A program made the position numbers and the translations under genes. Positions 5,506-5,865 of a stretch of DNA of 5,865 nucleotides are shown here, piece after piece (position 1 is the stretch's first letter; every line of letters starts with the position of its first letter). The notes under the pieces are model-generated. The model was not told the origin of the DNA. It saw nothing but the letters and a program-made list of their open reading frames with translations, and ran no database searches. The stretch is from Desulfobacterales bacterium (GTDB lineage: Bacteria; Desulfobacterota; DSM-4660; Desulfatiglandales; B25-G16). The DNA lies in NCBI GenBank assembly GCA_013375385.1, contig JABXJY010000174.1:1-5865 (forward strand), read 5' to 3'.

Positions 5506-5733
5506 ATGGCTGTAGAATATTCTATTGAGGTCTATAAGGAGCTTGAGGAGGAGTTTCGCAGGTCAGCGCTGCATAGGCCAATGCGTGTTGGGCGTTATGA
5601 AGCCGGCACGGAATTGGTCTATGATGTAACTGAGGTGGCTGGAGCAAATAAGGCACGGGTTCATCAATACCCAAAAGGATGCTTTCCAACAAAGACCTTG
5701 AGAGCATACTGGATACCAGCGATGAATGGATAA
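5506..5733 (+). CDS. Start of an unrecognised protein, running out of frame into fabH-like sequence
   Basis: The frame opens with a good Shine-Dalgarno and reads 75 residues. I do not recognise it. Residues 1-53 look like a real protein: an acidic helix-like start (MAVEYSIEVYKELEEEFRR), then a mixed segment with GTELVYDVTEVAGANKARV. No signal peptide or membrane segment is seen. From about residue 49 onward the same DNA codes, in another frame, for conserved FabH residues, so the tail of this frame (QYPKGCFPTKTL and after) is most likely out-of-frame shadow. Two readings fit: the true gene is longer and has lost its remainder in a deletion that joined it to fabH, or it is an N-terminal extension of fabH with a frameshift between. 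The FabH frame is -1 relative to this one. Confidence 0.45.
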   Translation: MAVEYSIEVYKELEEEFRRSALHRPMRVGRYEAGTELVYDVTEVAGANKARVHQYPKGCFPTKTLRAYWIPAMNG

Positions 5734-5865
5734 CACGGCGCACCGGCATCAAAGAGCGACGCATCTCATCAAAGGGAGGAAGGGAAAACTCTACGGATTT
5801 GACCACCCAGGCCTCTGTCAAGGCCATAGAGATGGCGGGGGTTTCCCCCAAGAGCCTGGACATGA
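5652..5865 (+). pseudogene. fabH: FabH-like 3-oxoacyl-ACP synthase III, N-terminal part, start missing, 3' end beyond window
   Basis: This frame reads 71 residues to the right edge and matches the N-terminus of ketoacyl synthase III (FabH), the condensing enzyme that joins acyl-CoA to malonyl-ACP. Motifs are GTGSSIPKRMLSNKDLE, matching the usual GxGxxxP start of the first strand and turn, then LDTSDEWITRRTGIKERRI, which holds the Trp and Arg that contact CoA in FabH, then the helix TDLTTQASVKAIEMAGVS. The catalytic Cys-His-Asn lie beyond the window. A TAA at 5649-5651 directly precedes GTGSS, another in-frame stop is at 5631-5633, and no ATG, GTG or TTG lies between the TAA and the conserved residues. 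The first ATG, at 5679, would drop the first strand and has no spaced Shine-Dalgarno. The gene is therefore probably broken here, or the sequence contains an indel. Relatives such as PqsD-like or HMG-CoA synthase-like enzymes cannot be excluded. Confidence 0.7.

Noticed and set aside
5522..5863. 113-residue minus-strand open frame at the right end
   Set aside because: It is antisense to the FabH-like frame, whose motifs are clear, and its protein looks like a shadow rich in Leu, Pro and Ser.
1..5865. CRISPR arrays, tRNA or rRNA genes, insertion sequences
   Set aside because: No regularly spaced repeats, cloverleaf sequence, ribosomal RNA signature, transposase motif or terminal inverted repeats were seen.

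Overview
The window reads as chromosomal DNA of an anaerobic bacterium with an acetyl-CoA and C1 type of metabolism. It carries a four-subunit 2-oxoacid:ferredoxin oxidoreductase, an AcsE-type methyltetrahydrofolate methyltransferase and a stand-alone cobalamin-methyltransferase reactivation-like protein. A sulfate-reducing or syntrophic member of the former Deltaproteobacteria fits best, but that is inferred from gene content and protein style, not proven. GC content looks balanced by eye. There are clear Shine-Dalgarno sites and tight bacterial operon spacing.

Layout, left to right. (1) Positions 1-3371, minus strand: an operon transcribed right to left in the order gamma (porG), delta ferredoxin (porD), alpha (porA), beta (porB), then the first 112 residues of a NuoE-like thioredoxin-fold [2Fe-2S] protein that runs off the left edge. 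Spacings are 27 nt, 3 nt, a 4-nt ATGA overlap and 37 nt. (2) 3372-3599: a non-coding gap with a direct repeat, a TTGACA box and a small inverted repeat. (3) 3600-4394, minus strand: the AcsE-like methyltransferase, whose start is fixed by a Shine-Dalgarno at 4401-4406 and by residue numbering. (4) 4395-4611: a divergent promoter region with a perfect TTGACA-17-TATAAT promoter facing right and a weaker candidate facing left. (5) 4612-5289, plus strand: the reactivation-like protein, with a C-terminal CX2CX4C motif. (6) 5290-5505: non-coding, with a GNRA-capped hairpin. (7) 5506 to the right edge, plus strand: a well-initiated reading frame of unrecognised type gives way, near 5650, to the N-terminal part of a FabH-like ketoacyl synthase in another frame. 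The FabH frame has no start codon of its own before its conserved residues, so this is a frameshift, a deletion junction or an assembly error.

Working model: the oxidoreductase interconverts a 2-oxoacid and its acyl-CoA with ferredoxin as electron carrier, and the NuoE-like subunit (probably followed by a NuoF-like partner off the window) could link those electrons to NAD(H). The methyltransferase moves a methyl group between methyl-tetrahydrofolate and a corrinoid protein, and the divergent gene may keep a corrinoid enzyme in its active state. No CO dehydrogenase, corrinoid protein or MetH catalytic gene is visible here, so the link between the two modules rests on adjacency. The most unusual points are the broken FabH start, the NuoE-like gene attached to a por operon, and the paired methyltransferase and reactivation genes on a divergent promoter.
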